DNA of 64,000 nucleotides, taken from DASSQJ01 sp963730165 (GTDB lineage Bacteria > Actinomycetota > Actinomycetes > Actinomycetales > Dermatophilaceae). The translations under genes and the position numbers were made by a program. The notes under the pieces were generated by a model that was given only the letters and a program-made list of their open reading frames with translations, was not told where the DNA came from and made no database searches. Positions 1 to 9,995 of this stretch are shown here, piece by piece. The stretch is from the NCBI GenBank assembly GCA_963730165.1, contig CAVSQS010000003.1, positions 124,001-188,000 of the forward strand. Reading direction: 5' to 3'. Numbering within the stretch: position 1 is the first letter of the stretch; every line of letters begins with the position of its first letter.

Positions 1-2
1 AG

Positions 3-638
3 GTGGTGGCGGTGGTCCACGGCCGTGACCTCGAGGCCTTGTACGAGGTCTTCTGGCGTCGGGACTACGAGCCCCCCGCTGTCCTGGAGCATCGCACCGG
101 GCCCGACCGGATCCGCTGTGTCCTCGACCTGGGAGCCAATGTCGGGATGTTCACCGCCTGGGCCCGCGGGCGGTGGCCGGAGGCCGAGGTCGTCAGTGTC
201 GAGCCGTCGCCACTCAACCTGGACACCCTGCGGCGGGTCGTTGCGGGCGACGAGCAGGTGGAACTGATCACGGCCGCCGTCGGTGACCACGACGGGCAGG
301 TCGAGTTCGTCGACGGCCTGGGCGCCGGGTCCCACGTGGGGGCTGGCTACGACGAAACCGGTGGTCAACCCGTCGACCTGGTCGACTTCGCCCCACTGTT
401 CGCGCGAGCGGACCTGGTCAAGATGGACATCGAGGGAGGGGAGTGGCCCATCCTGCGGGACCCGCGCCTCGCCGGCGGAGGCCCACTCGTCCTCGTCATG
501 GAGTACCACCGGGTCGGCGCGCCCTACCTGCCGGCCCTCGAGGCCGCGCGAGACCTGCTCGAGGCGGCGGGCTTCCAGGTCGGTCACGAGCAGACCAACT
601 TCTGGGGGCACGGCACCCTCTGGGCATGGCGTGGCTGA
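3..638 (+). CDS. FkbM-family SAM-dependent methyltransferase (5' end probably cut by window)
   Basis: This is a class I methyltransferase of the FkbM type, a family that usually O-methylates sugars or natural products. The SAM-binding loop LDLGANVGMFT lies near residues 41-51, VVSVEPSP follows as the acidic end of the second strand, and the FkbM signature MDIEGGEW is at residues 141-148. Only 211 residues are visible and the frame is open to the window edge, so the GTG at position 3 may be internal. The gene ends 4 nt from the convergent RNA-ligase-like gene. The polysaccharide genes a few kb away would fit a glycan substrate, but that is inference; the acceptor cannot be read from the sequence. 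Confidence 0.8.
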   Translation: MVAVVHGRDLEALYEVFWRRDYEPPAVLEHRTGPDRIRCVLDLGANVGMFTAWARGRWPEAEVVSVEPSPLNLDTLRRVVAGDEQVELITAAVGDHDGQVEFVDGLGAGSHVGAGYDETGGQPVDLVDFAPLFARADLVKMDIEGGEWPILRDPRLAGGGPLVLVMEYHRVGAPYLPALEAARDLLEAAGFQVGHEQTNFWGHGTLWAWRG

Positions 639-642
639 CCCG

Positions 643-1200
643 TCAGGGAGTGAGCGCCCACCTGGCCAGCACCTCGTAGCGGGGCCGGTGGCCGCGCCCG
701 CGCGGTAGGTGCGACTCGACGAGCACCACCTCGTCGGCGGTCCACTCCGGTCCCGAGTACGCCCCGACCACGCGGACCCAACGGGTGGCCTCGACCGGCC
801 GACCGAAGCGGGCGATGGTCAGGTGCGGCCGGAACGGGCCACCGTCCGGTGACGCGCCGGCGACGGACGCCGCCGAGCGGGTCGCGCGTGCGAGCGGCTC
901 CAGCGCCTCGCCGCCACGGACCCCGCACCAGAGCACCCGGGCTCGGGAGACGTCCGGGAAGCACCCGCCCCCCGCGAGCGCGAGCCGCGCCGGCGACGCC
1001 GACGCGACCGCCTCCGCGAGGCGGGCGGTCAGGTCGTCGAGGACCCGCTCGCGCGCCGCGGGCATGAACGCCAGGGTCAGGTGCCACTGGTCCGGCCTCG
1101 TCCACCGCGGTCCCTCCACGTCACGACGTGGCTCGAGGAACGTGTCGAGGTCCTCGAGACACCCGGGTGGCGGGACGACGGCGGCGAAGAGGCGCACCAT
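643..1200 (-). CDS. thpR: RNA 2',3'-cyclic phosphodiesterase (2'-5' RNA ligase family)
   Basis: A 185-residue member of the 2H phosphoesterase superfamily, which opens 2',3'-cyclic phosphate RNA ends to 2'-phosphates and can reversibly make 2'-5' bonds in vitro. The two catalytic H-x-T/S motifs are clear: HLTLAF at residues 40-45 and HLTIARF from residue 126, spaced as in ThpR. Length matches the family. The start could be ATG 1200 or GTG 1197; a GATGAT sequence followed by 6 nt precedes the GTG, which would suit a leaderless message. It is divergent from the dynamin-like operon and convergent with the methyltransferase. The cellular role of the family is still poorly defined. Confidence 0.85.
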   Translation of the reverse strand: MVRLFAAVVPPPGCLEDLDTFLEPRRDVEGPRWTRPDQWHLTLAFMPAARERVLDDLTARLAEAVASASPARLALAGGGCFPDVSRARVLWCGVRGGEALEPLARATRSAASVAGASPDGGPFRPHLTIARFGRPVEATRWVRVVGAYSGPEWTADEVVLVESHLPRGRGHRPRYEVLARWALTP

Positions 1201-1255
1201 CCCATCATCGGTGGTGACACCGGGTGGCGTGCACGGCGCAACGGCTCATGGTCGT

Positions 1256-1261
1256 TAGGCT
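1256..1261 (+). promoter_or_regulatory. -10 element TAGGCT of a leaderless promoter
   Basis: TAGGCT is followed by exactly 6 nt and then the GTG start at 1268, so transcription would begin at or next to the start codon. No Shine-Dalgarno sequence precedes the GTG. No convincing -35 is visible. Confidence 0.55.
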
Positions 1262-1267
1262 TACGGC

Positions 1268-2977
1268 GTGGTGGCCGATCGTGACGTGGGGTCCCTCGTC
1301 GCCGCCGTCGAGAGGCTCCGCGACGAGGTCGGCGCCGCCGTGCTTCCCCTGGCCGTCCCCGGCCGTGACGACGCCGAGACCTCACGGGAGCAGCTGCTCC
1401 ACCAGCTCGACGACTACGTCCTGCCCCGACTGCGGTCTCTCGACGCCCCCCTGCTTGCCGTCATCGGCGGCTCGACCGGGGCGGGCAAGTCCACCCTCGT
1501 CAACAGCGTCGTCGGCGCCGACGTCAGCCGTGCCGGCGTACTGCGCCCGACGACCACCTCACCGGTTCTCGTCCACCACCCCGAGGACACCCACTGGTTC
1601 GAGGACGACCGGATCCTGCCGGGCCTGGCCCGGGTCACCGGCCGTCGCACGGAGGAGGAGCAGCCCGGCACGGTCCGCCTCGTCCCGTCGGAGGCCCTCC
1701 CGGCCGGGCTCGCCCTGCTCGACGCACCCGACATCGACTCGGTCGTCTCGGCCAACCGCCTGCTCGCCGCACAGCTGCTGTCGGCGGCGGACCTCTGGCT
1801 CTTCGTCACCACCGCGGCCCGGTACGCCGACGCCGTGCCCTGGGACCTGTTGCGCACGGCCGCCGACCGGGGGACCGCCGTCGCCATCGTCCTCGACCGG
1901 ATCACCCGGGACGCCGTCGAGGAGATCCGCCCGCACCTGGCATCGATGCTGCGGGAGCAGGGACTGCCGACCGCGCCGATCTTCACCGTCCGGGAGGCCG
2001 CCCTCGACGACGAGGGGCGCCTGCCCGCCGACGCGTTCCCCCGCCTGCGGGCATGGCTCGAGGCGCTTGCCGGGGACGCCGGGGCCCGCGACATCGTCGT
2101 GACCCAGACGCTGAGGGGGGCCGTCGACTCGCTCTCCGACCGGACCGCCGAGCTCGTCGCGGCCAGCCGGGCCCAGGAGGAGGCGCGGGATGCGTTGCTG
2201 GCGGCGGCACGGGAGTCCTTCGACGTGGCGCACCGCCGGGTCGACGACGGGATGACCGACGGCTCGCTCCTGCGCGGGGAGGTTCTCGCCCGGTGGCAGG
2301 AGTTCGTCGGTACCGGCGAGTTCTTCCGGCAGGTCGAGTCGACGATCGGCCGCTGGCGCGACCGGGTCACCGCCGCGTTGCGGGGCACGCCGCCGCCGCC
2401 CCGCACCCTCGGGGAGGCCCTGCACACCGGGGTGGCAGCCCTGCTCGTGGCCAACCTCGAGGCCGCCACCTCGGACACCGCGCGCGCGTGGCGCCGGCTG
2501 CCCGGCGGCCCCGAGCTGGTCGCGGCCGACCCCGGACTGGCCAAGCCGTCGGGGAGGGCCGAGGACCGGGTCGAGCGGCTGGTGCGCGACTGGCAGGGCG
2601 AGGTGCTCGAGCTCGTGCGGACCGAGGGTGAGGGCCGCCGGGCGAACGCGCGGATCGCCGCGTACGGGGTCAACGGCGTCGGCCTGTTTCTCATGCTCGT
2701 CGCCTTCGCTCACACCGGGGGCCTCGTCGGGGCCGAGGTCGGCATCGCCGGGGGAACGGCCGTGCTCGCCCAGCGGGTGCTCGAGGCGATCTTCGGTGAC
2801 CAGGCGGTCCGCCAGATGGCCGCGACGGCGCGCCGCCGGCTCCTCGACCTGACCGACGAGCTCTATGCCGAGGAGCGGGCGCGCTACCTCGAGGTGCTCG
2901 AGACGCTGACGCCCCCCGACGGCCAGGCCGACCGCCTGCACGAGGTCGCCACCGAGCTGCGGAGGGCGGCGCGATGA
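1268..2977 (+). CDS. Dynamin-like large GTPase, first of an adjacent pair
   Basis: A 569-residue P-loop GTPase. The Walker A motif GGSTGAGKST is near residues 67-76 and the G3-like motif LLDAPDID follows around residue 155, an APD variant instead of DxxG. A canonical NKxD motif is not obvious; VLDRITRD is in its place. The middle of the protein is helical and charged, and a hydrophobic stretch at about residues 465-505 could insert in the membrane near the C-terminus, a layout seen in bacterial dynamin-like proteins. The leaderless GTG at 1268 is chosen because of the TAGGCT hexamer 6 nt upstream. Its stop overlaps the start of the second GTPase (ATGA), so the two are co-translated. Streptomyces DynA/DynB are a comparable pair; orthology is not shown here. 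Confidence 0.75.
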   Translation: MVADRDVGSLVAAVERLRDEVGAAVLPLAVPGRDDAETSREQLLHQLDDYVLPRLRSLDAPLLAVIGGSTGAGKSTLVNSVVGADVSRAGVLRPTTTSPVLVHHPEDTHWFEDDRILPGLARVTGRRTEEEQPGTVRLVPSEALPAGLALLDAPDIDSVVSANRLLAAQLLSAADLWLFVTTAARYADAVPWDLLRTAADRGTAVAIVLDRITRDAVEEIRPHLASMLREQGLPTAPIFTVREAALDDEGRLPADAFPRLRAWLEALAGDAGARDIVVTQTLRGAVDSLSDRTAELVAASRAQEEARDALLAAARESFDVAHRRVDDGMTDGSLLRGEVLARWQEFVGTGEFFRQVESTIGRWRDRVTAALRGTPPPPRTLGEALHTGVAALLVANLEAATSDTARAWRRLPGGPELVAADPGLAKPSGRAEDRVERLVRDWQGEVLELVRTEGEGRRANARIAAYGVNGVGLFLMLVAFAHTGGLVGAEVGIAGGTAVLAQRVLEAIFGDQAVRQMAATARRRLLDLTDELYAEERARYLEVLETLTPPDGQADRLHEVATELRRAAR

Positions 2978-4641
2978 GCCCGCTGCGGATGGGGAGCGCT
3001 CGAGGCTCGGTGGTCTCGCTCGACGAGCTCACCGCCGCGGCCACCGCGCTCGAGGCCGCGGTCGAGGCCGGGGGTGGGGAGCTGCCGCGGGGCGAGCGCA
3101 GCCGCGCCACCGCGGTCGTCGACAAGGTCGGCCAGCGGACGGCGCTGGTCGGCGGACGCACCGTCGTCGCCCTCGCAGGCGCGACCGGCAGCGGCAAGTC
3201 CTCCCTCTTCAACGCACTCGTCGGGTCCGACGTGGCGAAAGTCGGGGTCCGCCGCCCGACGACCTCGACGCCGACGGCCGCGGTGTGGGGCGACGAGCCG
3301 GCGGGCGAGCTCCTCGACTGGCTCGGCGTCGGGGCACGCCACGTCGTCGACGACGACCCGGCGGCCGGCGCCCAGCTCGGCACCCTCGACGGGCTGGTCC
3401 TGCTCGACCTGCCCGACCTGGACTCCCGCGAGATGGCCAACCGGGCCGAGGCGGTCCGCGTCCTCGAGCTCGTCGACCTCTTCGTCTGGGTGACCGACCC
3501 CCAGAAGTACGCCGACGCCCGGCTCCACGACGACCACGTCCGGACCCTCGCGACCCACGAGGCGGTGACCATGGTCGTCCTCAACCAGGCCGACCGGCTC
3601 GCGCCGGACGAGGTCGACACCTGCCGCTCCGACCTCGTCCGGCTCGTGGAGCGCGACGGCGTACCGGGAGCCACCGTGCTCGCGACGTCCGCGACCAGCG
3701 GCGTGGGGGTCGACGAGCTGAGGCAGCGTCTGGCCAACGCCGTGGCCGGACGCAACCTCGCCCGCGCCCGGCTGGCGGCCGACGTGCGCGCGGCTGCGGC
3801 TGCCCTCTCCGCGCACGTGGCGCCGGACGAGGCGGAGCTCGACGCGGCGACCCGCGACGAGCTCGTCGACGCCCTCGCCCGCAGCGCCGGCGTCCCCACC
3901 GTCGTCGACGCCGTGGAGCGCGACTCGCGGATGGAGGCCGCCTCGCACACGGGGTGGCCGTTCACCCGCTGGGTCCACCGGCTGCGATCTCGCCCGCTGC
4001 GCCGCCTCAGGCTCGGTGACCGCGACGTCGAGGTGACCCGGTCCGATGTGCGCTCGGTGCTCGGCCGCTCGTCGCTGCCGCCGCCGAGCCCCGCCGCCCG
4101 GGCCGCGGTGTCGCTCGCCAGCAGGCGGGTGGCCGACCGCTCCGCGCGCGACCTCCCGACGCCGTGGGCGGATGCCGTGGAGCGCGCCGCCGCGCCCACG
4201 GAGGCCGACCTCGGCGACGCGCTCGACCGTGCCGTCGTGGGGACCCCGCTGCACCTGCCGGCACCGTTGTGGTGGCGGGTCGTCGGCGTGACCCAGCTCC
4301 TGCTCGCCCTCGCGGCCGTCCTGGGAGTGCTCTGGCTGGCCCTCTACGCGGTGCTGGGCTGGCTGCAGCTCGACACGGTCGTCCCCGGCCCGCCGACCCT
4401 GGGCGTCCTGCCGATCCCCTTCGTCCTCCTCGCCGGTGGACTCCTGCTCGGGTTGCTCCTCGCCCTGGTGTCGGCCTGGCTCGCGGGCATCGGTGCCCGC
4501 CGGCGCGGGCGTCTGGTCGGGGAGCGGCTGCGAGAGGCCATCACGGTCGTCGCCGACGAGGAGGTCCTCGGCCCTGTTCGCCGCGTGCTCGAGCGACACG
4601 CCGCGACGCGGGCGGCGCTGGCGCGTGCGGCGACCGTCTAG
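2974..4641 (+). CDS. Dynamin-like large GTPase, second of an adjacent pair
   Basis: A 555-residue GTPase translated from an ATG that overlaps the stop of the preceding gene by 4 nt. Walker A is AGATGSGKSS near residues 67-77, the G3 region reads LLDLPDLDS, and VVLNQADRL supplies an N-x-x-D G4 motif, so this partner has the more complete G-domain. Two strong hydrophobic segments at about residues 437-465 and 475-505 form a probable membrane hairpin. Partly similar to YfjP-type GTPases. A hairpin right after the gene ends the operon. Two unequal, membrane-anchored dynamin-like proteins made together suggest a hetero-oligomer acting on membranes, for example at the septum, but no function is proven by the sequence. 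Confidence 0.75.
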   Translation: MSPLRMGSARGSVVSLDELTAAATALEAAVEAGGGELPRGERSRATAVVDKVGQRTALVGGRTVVALAGATGSGKSSLFNALVGSDVAKVGVRRPTTSTPTAAVWGDEPAGELLDWLGVGARHVVDDDPAAGAQLGTLDGLVLLDLPDLDSREMANRAEAVRVLELVDLFVWVTDPQKYADARLHDDHVRTLATHEAVTMVVLNQADRLAPDEVDTCRSDLVRLVERDGVPGATVLATSATSGVGVDELRQRLANAVAGRNLARARLAADVRAAAAALSAHVAPDEAELDAATRDELVDALARSAGVPTVVDAVERDSRMEAASHTGWPFTRWVHRLRSRPLRRLRLGDRDVEVTRSDVRSVLGRSSLPPPSPAARAAVSLASRRVADRSARDLPTPWADAVERAAAPTEADLGDALDRAVVGTPLHLPAPLWWRVVGVTQLLLALAAVLGVLWLALYAVLGWLQLDTVVPGPPTLGVLPIPFVLLAGGLLLGLLLALVSAWLAGIGARRRGRLVGERLREAITVVADEEVLGPVRRVLERHAATRAALARAATV

Positions 4642-4661
4642 CCGCCACCCCGACACGCCCT

Positions 4662-4690
4662 CCGTTCGGCTGATTTCGTCCGCCGAACGG
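4662..4690 (+). terminator. Hairpin after the dynamin-like gene pair
   Basis: The arms CCGTTCGGC (4662-4670) and GCCGAACGG (4682-4690) pair perfectly around an 11-nt loop, 20 nt after the stop codon. There is no U-tract, as is common in high-GC actinobacteria. An 8-bp direct repeat CGGCTGAT also flanks the loop. Confidence 0.6.
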
Positions 4691-4950
4691 CTGATGCCCG
4701 TGCTGAGGTCCGTGTGACGAATGGTGCGTCTCGTAACGTCATCCGTGGGCCTGGCCCGGGAACCCCTGCACCCGGGCCGGCCCCCATTCTTTGTCTCCAG
4801 GTGGTCCCGGGGCAGCGGTGACGTCGTCCACAGGGACCGAGGGGGGAGCGGCTCGTCCACAGGGCCTCCGTCCGACCCTGGTACGGCCGCGGCCGTGGCG
4901 GCGAGGGTGTGTCCGGGCGCCGAGGTCCGGCGCCGCGGAGGGGAGCACCG
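4691..4950 (+). other. Intergenic leader region of ssb
   Basis: About 260 nt with no convincing gene. It contains a possible -10 (TAACGT, 4734-4739) and several GC-rich inverted segments. The SSB start at 4951 is preceded by a purine-rich ribosome binding site (GGAGGGGAG). A long untranslated leader is possible but unproven. Confidence 0.4.
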
Positions 4951-5529
4951 ATGTACGAGACACACGTGACCATCCAGGGCCGCCTCGTGGCCGACCCGGT
5001 CGTGAAGCGCGCCCGCGACGGTGCACCGTTCACCGTGCTTCGGGTCGCGCAGTCCGAACGGCGCCCGGTCCGGGGCGAGCCCGGCCAGTGGGCCGACTCC
5101 GAGCCCAGCTACTACGACGTCTCCGTCTTCCGCGGGACGGGGGCCAACGCAGCCCGGTCGCTGCGCAAGGGGCACCCGGTGCTCGTCCACGGGAAGCAGC
5201 GGGTCCGGGTCTTCGCGCGGGCCGACGGATCGACGGGCGCGAGGGCCGAGATCGAGGCCTACGCGCTCGGCCACGACCTGCGCTGGGGATGCACGACGTT
5301 CACGCGCAACGGCGACCTCGTGCCGGCAGCGCCGGCGGCTGGTGGCGGCGCCACCCCGCCGATCGGGGACGCCGAGCGCGACCCCTACGTCCTGGCCGAT
5401 CCGCCGCCCGGGCACGAGCGCTCCACCGCCGACGACTCTCCCGCCGCCGGGCGGGTTGCGCATGCCGGCGACGATGCCGTCGACACGGGTCCACTCCTGC
5501 GACCCGACGGCGAGCCGAGCGCCGCCTGA
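4951..5529 (+). CDS. ssb: Single-stranded DNA-binding protein, paralogue without acidic tip
   Basis: A 192-residue OB-fold SSB. The N-terminus MYETHVTIQGRLVADP, the strand with VLRVAQSERR, and YYDVSVFRGTGANAARSLRKGHPVLVHGK are typical of the DNA-binding domain (about residues 1-115). The C-terminal tail is Pro/Asp rich but ends LLRPDGEPSAA and lacks the DDDIPF-type acidic tip that housekeeping SSBs use to recruit partners. It is therefore likely a second SSB (SsbB-like) rather than the replication protein. ATG 4951 is chosen over the upstream GTG because a GGAGGGGAG site precedes it and the family begins here. It lies 64 nt before ettA, an order also found in mycobacteria as I recall. Confidence 0.85.
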   Translation: MYETHVTIQGRLVADPVVKRARDGAPFTVLRVAQSERRPVRGEPGQWADSEPSYYDVSVFRGTGANAARSLRKGHPVLVHGKQRVRVFARADGSTGARAEIEAYALGHDLRWGCTTFTRNGDLVPAAPAAGGGATPPIGDAERDPYVLADPPPGHERSTADDSPAAGRVAHAGDDAVDTGPLLRPDGEPSAA

Positions 5530-5580
5530 CCCACCGGGGTGCGCACCCCCGCGGATTCGGGTCCGAGCGGGGTCGCTGGA

Positions 5581-5586
5581 TAGCCT
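5581..5586 (+). promoter_or_regulatory. -10 element TAGCCT of the leaderless ettA promoter
   Basis: TAGCCT is followed by 7 nt and the ATG of ettA at 5594. There is no useful Shine-Dalgarno, so ettA may be transcribed on its own as a leaderless message in addition to read-through from ssb. Confidence 0.5.
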
Positions 5587-5593
5587 TGGGGAC

Positions 5594-7276
<1,683 letters not shown>

Positions 7277-7293
7277 ACCGGCCCGTCCCCGGC

Positions 7294-7299
7294 TAGGGT
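7294..7299 (+). promoter_or_regulatory. -10 element TAGGGT of a leaderless promoter
   Basis: TAGGGT is followed by 7 nt and GTG 7307. It supports choosing GTG 7307 as the start of the glycosyltransferase over the in-frame GTG 7298 that lies inside the hexamer. Confidence 0.55.
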
Positions 7300-7306
7300 G
7301 TCGGCC

Positions 7307-8302
7307 GTGGAGACCGAGCCCGACCAGACGCACCTCGTCTCCGTCGTCGTCCCCGTCTACCAGGGGGCGGCGACGCTGCCCGGGCTCGTCTCGGAGATCT
7401 CCGAGTGGACGGCTCCGCACGTCACCCCGGGCGGCCGCCCCTTCCGGGTCACCGAGGTCCTCCTCGTCGACGACGGTGGCCCGGACGCCTCCGACGAGGT
7501 CATCCGGGCCCTGGCCGTGGAGCACGACTGGGTGCGCCCGGTGTGGCTGAGCCGCAACTTCGGCCAGCACGCAGCGACGCTCGCGGGGATCGCCGCCTCC
7601 GGGGGTGAGTGGGTCGTGACGATGGACGAGGACGGTCAGCACGACCCGGCCGCCATCGGCGTCCTGCTCGATGCGGCCCTCGACGACCAGGCCGATGTCG
7701 TGTACGCGAGGCCGACGAACGAGCCGCCGCACGGGGTGCTGCGCAACATCGCGTCGCGCGGGGCCAAATGGCTCGTCGAGAAGGTGGCCCGCGGCGCCGC
7801 GGCTGCGGACTTCAACAGCTACCGTCTCCTCCTCGGCGAGGTGGCACGCTCGGTCGCGGCCTACGCAGGCCCGGGCATCTACCTCGACGTCGCCATCTCG
7901 TGGGTGGCCCGCCGGACCACGACCGCGCCGGTCGCGATGCGGTCCGAGGGTGCCCGACCCTCGGGGTACAACCTGCGCCGGTTGCTCTCGCACTTCTGGC
8001 GGCTCGTGCTCTCGAGCGGGACGACGCCGCTGCGCTGGGTCAGCGTGGCGGGTGCGAGCGCGTTGCTGCTCGCCCCGGTCGTCGCGATCGTGCTCGCCGT
8101 GGGTCGGGCGACGAAGACCTGGGACGCCCCCGGGTGGACCTCGACGATGATCCTGCTCATGGTGACGACCGGTGCCATCCTCTTCGCGCTGGGCGTCATC
8201 GCGGAGTACGTGGGCATGGCGGTCAACATGGCCATGGGCAAGCCGCTCTACCTGCCGGTGCGCGACCGGGCGGAGGGCCCGCTCGGCCGGCACCGCACGT
8301 GA
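7307..8302 (+). CDS. Family 2 glycosyltransferase (DPM1/ArnC-like) with C-terminal membrane helices
   Basis: A 331-residue GT-A enzyme. SVVVPVYQGA opens the nucleotide-binding fold, LLVDDGGPDAS and the D-x-D region TMDEDGQHDP bind the sugar nucleotide and metal. Two hydrophobic segments near the C-terminus (about residues 245-270 and 280-310) match the DPM1/ArnC/GtrB layout, in which the enzyme charges polyprenyl phosphate with a sugar at the cytoplasmic membrane. It overlaps the sugar epimerase gene by 4 nt, so the two probably act on the same sugar. The donor cannot be deduced from the sequence. Confidence 0.85.
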   Translation: METEPDQTHLVSVVVPVYQGAATLPGLVSEISEWTAPHVTPGGRPFRVTEVLLVDDGGPDASDEVIRALAVEHDWVRPVWLSRNFGQHAATLAGIAASGGEWVVTMDEDGQHDPAAIGVLLDAALDDQADVVYARPTNEPPHGVLRNIASRGAKWLVEKVARGAAAADFNSYRLLLGEVARSVAAYAGPGIYLDVAISWVARRTTTAPVAMRSEGARPSGYNLRRLLSHFWRLVLSSGTTPLRWVSVAGASALLLAPVVAIVLAVGRATKTWDAPGWTSTMILLMVTTGAILFALGVIAEYVGMAVNMAMGKPLYLPVRDRAEGPLGRHRT

Positions 8303-9252
8303 GCCACGCGGCGCCGGTCGCCTGGGTCGTCGGCGCGGGGGGCCTCGTGGGGCGCCATGTCTGCGCCGAGCTGGCGCGCGCCGGGTGGGAGGTCGTGACC
8401 GCCGCCGTCCCGTGGGAGGACGAGGCCGCCTCCCTCGCCTCCCTCGCCGCCGCCGCCGAGGACTTCTCCGGGGTGCGCGCCGGGCGTCCGTGGGCCGTGG
8501 TGTGGTGTGCCGGTGCCGGGGTCGTCGCGACGGGGGAGGAGGCCCTCGCCGCGGAGGAGCGGGTGTTCGCCCGCACGATGGAGCACCTCGGGTCGACGGT
8601 GCGGCCGGACGAGGACGGTGTCCTGTTCCTCGCCTCCTCCGCCGGCGGCCTCTACGCGGGCTCCTCCGGTGCGCCGTTCACCGAGGACACCGCGCCACGG
8701 CCGCTCGTCCCCTACGGGCGGGTGAAGCTGGCGATGGAGGAACAGGTGCGAGTGCTGGCCGCCGGGACCGGGGTCCGGGCGGTGCTGGCCCGCCTCGCCA
8801 ACGTGTACGGGCCCGGGCAGCGGCTCGGCAAGCCGCAGGGCCTGCTCTCCCAGCTCTGTCTGGCCGACGCGCGGGGAACGCCCCTCCCGGTGTTCGTCTC
8901 GATGGACACCATCCGCGACTACGTCCACGTGCGTGACGTCGCCCGGATGGCCCGTCGCAGCCTCGAGCTCGTGCGTGAGGAGCCCCCCGGTGCCGTCGTC
9001 GTCAAGGTGGTGGCCTCGGGAACACCGGTGACGGTGGGCCACCTCATCGGTGAGGCCAGGCGGGTCTTCCACCGGCCGCTGCGCACCATCCCCGTCGCCG
9101 GTGCCCGCGGACAGGTGCTCGACCTGCGGGTGCGTTCGGTCCGCTGGCCGGAAGTCGACGCGCTGGCGAGGACGACGCTCGCCGCGGGCCTCGCGGAGAC
9201 CGCCGCCGACGTGAGGTCGCGGGTCGTCTCCGGGGGACGCCTCGACCAGTGA
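8299..9252 (+). CDS. NAD-dependent sugar epimerase/dehydratase
   Basis: A 317-residue extended SDR enzyme starting at GTG 8299, which overlaps the glycosyltransferase stop as GTGA. The Rossmann motif VVGAGGLVGRHV is at residues 10-20. The catalytic Ser is in LASSAGGLY and the Tyr-Lys pair in YGRVK, followed by RLANVYGPGQ, a signature of nucleotide-sugar epimerases. The family interconverts or reduces nucleotide- or lipid-linked sugars. Coupling to the polyprenyl-phosphate glycosyltransferase suggests it supplies or modifies that sugar. It ends 2 nt before the convergent methyltransferase gene. Product specificity is unknown. Confidence 0.8.
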   Translation: MSHAAPVAWVVGAGGLVGRHVCAELARAGWEVVTAAVPWEDEAASLASLAAAAEDFSGVRAGRPWAVVWCAGAGVVATGEEALAAEERVFARTMEHLGSTVRPDEDGVLFLASSAGGLYAGSSGAPFTEDTAPRPLVPYGRVKLAMEEQVRVLAAGTGVRAVLARLANVYGPGQRLGKPQGLLSQLCLADARGTPLPVFVSMDTIRDYVHVRDVARMARRSLELVREEPPGAVVVKVVASGTPVTVGHLIGEARRVFHRPLRTIPVAGARGQVLDLRVRSVRWPEVDALARTTLAAGLAETAADVRSRVVSGGRLDQ

Positions 9253-9254
9253 GG

Positions 9255-9983
9255 TCAGCTCCCGCGCGTCGCGGCGACGAACACCGATGACCCGAACGGC
9301 AGGTCGGCCCGTCGCAGGAGCGAGGCGTCGACGCGCGAGAGCTGGGTCAGCGCCGCGTTGAGCAGCGGCGGCACCCGCGGGACGTCGACGACGTCGTGCG
9401 GCCCGTCGGTACGACGACGCATCGCCTTGCGCGCCATCCGCTCGGCGACGAAGAGGGGAAAGACGGTGGCGAAGCCGTAGGTGGCCCGGTCGATCCGGAA
9501 GCCGGCCCGCTGGAGCGCCTCGGCCGCCCGACGCCGGGTGTAGCGGCGGTGGTGACCGTTCGCGACGTCGAAGTCGCTCCACGCCCACTGGTAGGCCGGA
9601 ACCGACATGAGGAACCGCCCGCCGGGACGGAGCACCCGGTGCACCTCGCGGAGGGCCTCGCCCTCGGGGTCGCAGTGCTCGATGACGTCGAACGCGGCCA
9701 CCGCGTCGAAGGTCGCGTCGGCGAAGGGGAGCGCGAGCGCGGAGCCGCAGACCCCGTCGCTGCCCAGTCCCCGGGGGTCGATGTCCACGGCGACGGTTCG
9801 GCCGGTGGCCTCCCGGAACCAGCCGGCGCTCGGGCCGTCGGCGCTGCCGAGGTCGAGGGCCAGTGCAGCGTCCTCGACCCGGTCGCGGAGGGCGACCTCG
9901 AGGAGCTCGCTGCGGGCCACGTACCACCAGTAGTCCGGTGCGGCGATCGAGGGGGACCCTCCGTGTCCCGGGGCGGAAGTCAC
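9255..9983 (-). CDS. Class I SAM-dependent methyltransferase (Methyltransf_11 type)
   Basis: A 242-residue methyltransferase. ALDLGSADGPSAGWF (near residues 41-55) is the SAM loop, VAVDIDPRGL holds the acidic residue, and FDVIEHCDPEGEALREVHRVLRPGG is the typical motif of the UbiE/sugar methyltransferase group. A basic patch HHRRYTRRRA and a C-terminal hydrophobic part may help membrane or lipid-linked substrate contact. The GTG start at 9983 has TAGCCT 6 nt upstream, so the message is probably leaderless. It lies just upstream of nothing on its own strand except the convergent epimerase, and downstream of the polymerase-like gene by 9 nt. A surface-glycan substrate is inferred from neighbours. 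Confidence 0.75.
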   Translation of the reverse strand: MTSAPGHGGSPSIAAPDYWWYVARSELLEVALRDRVEDAALALDLGSADGPSAGWFREATGRTVAVDIDPRGLGSDGVCGSALALPFADATFDAVAAFDVIEHCDPEGEALREVHRVLRPGGRFLMSVPAYQWAWSDFDVANGHHRRYTRRRAAEALQRAGFRIDRATYGFATVFPLFVAERMARKAMRRRTDGPHDVVDVPRVPPLLNAALTQLSRVDASLLRRADLPFGSSVFVAATRGS

Positions 9984-9989
9984 CGCGAC

Positions 9990-9995
9990 AGGCTA
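9990..9995 (-). promoter_or_regulatory. -10 element TAGCCT of a leaderless promoter
   Basis: Read on the minus strand, TAGCCT is followed by 6 nt and GTG 9983. The hexamer overlaps the stop codon of the upstream membrane-protein gene, so this promoter lies inside the previous gene's end. Confidence 0.5.
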
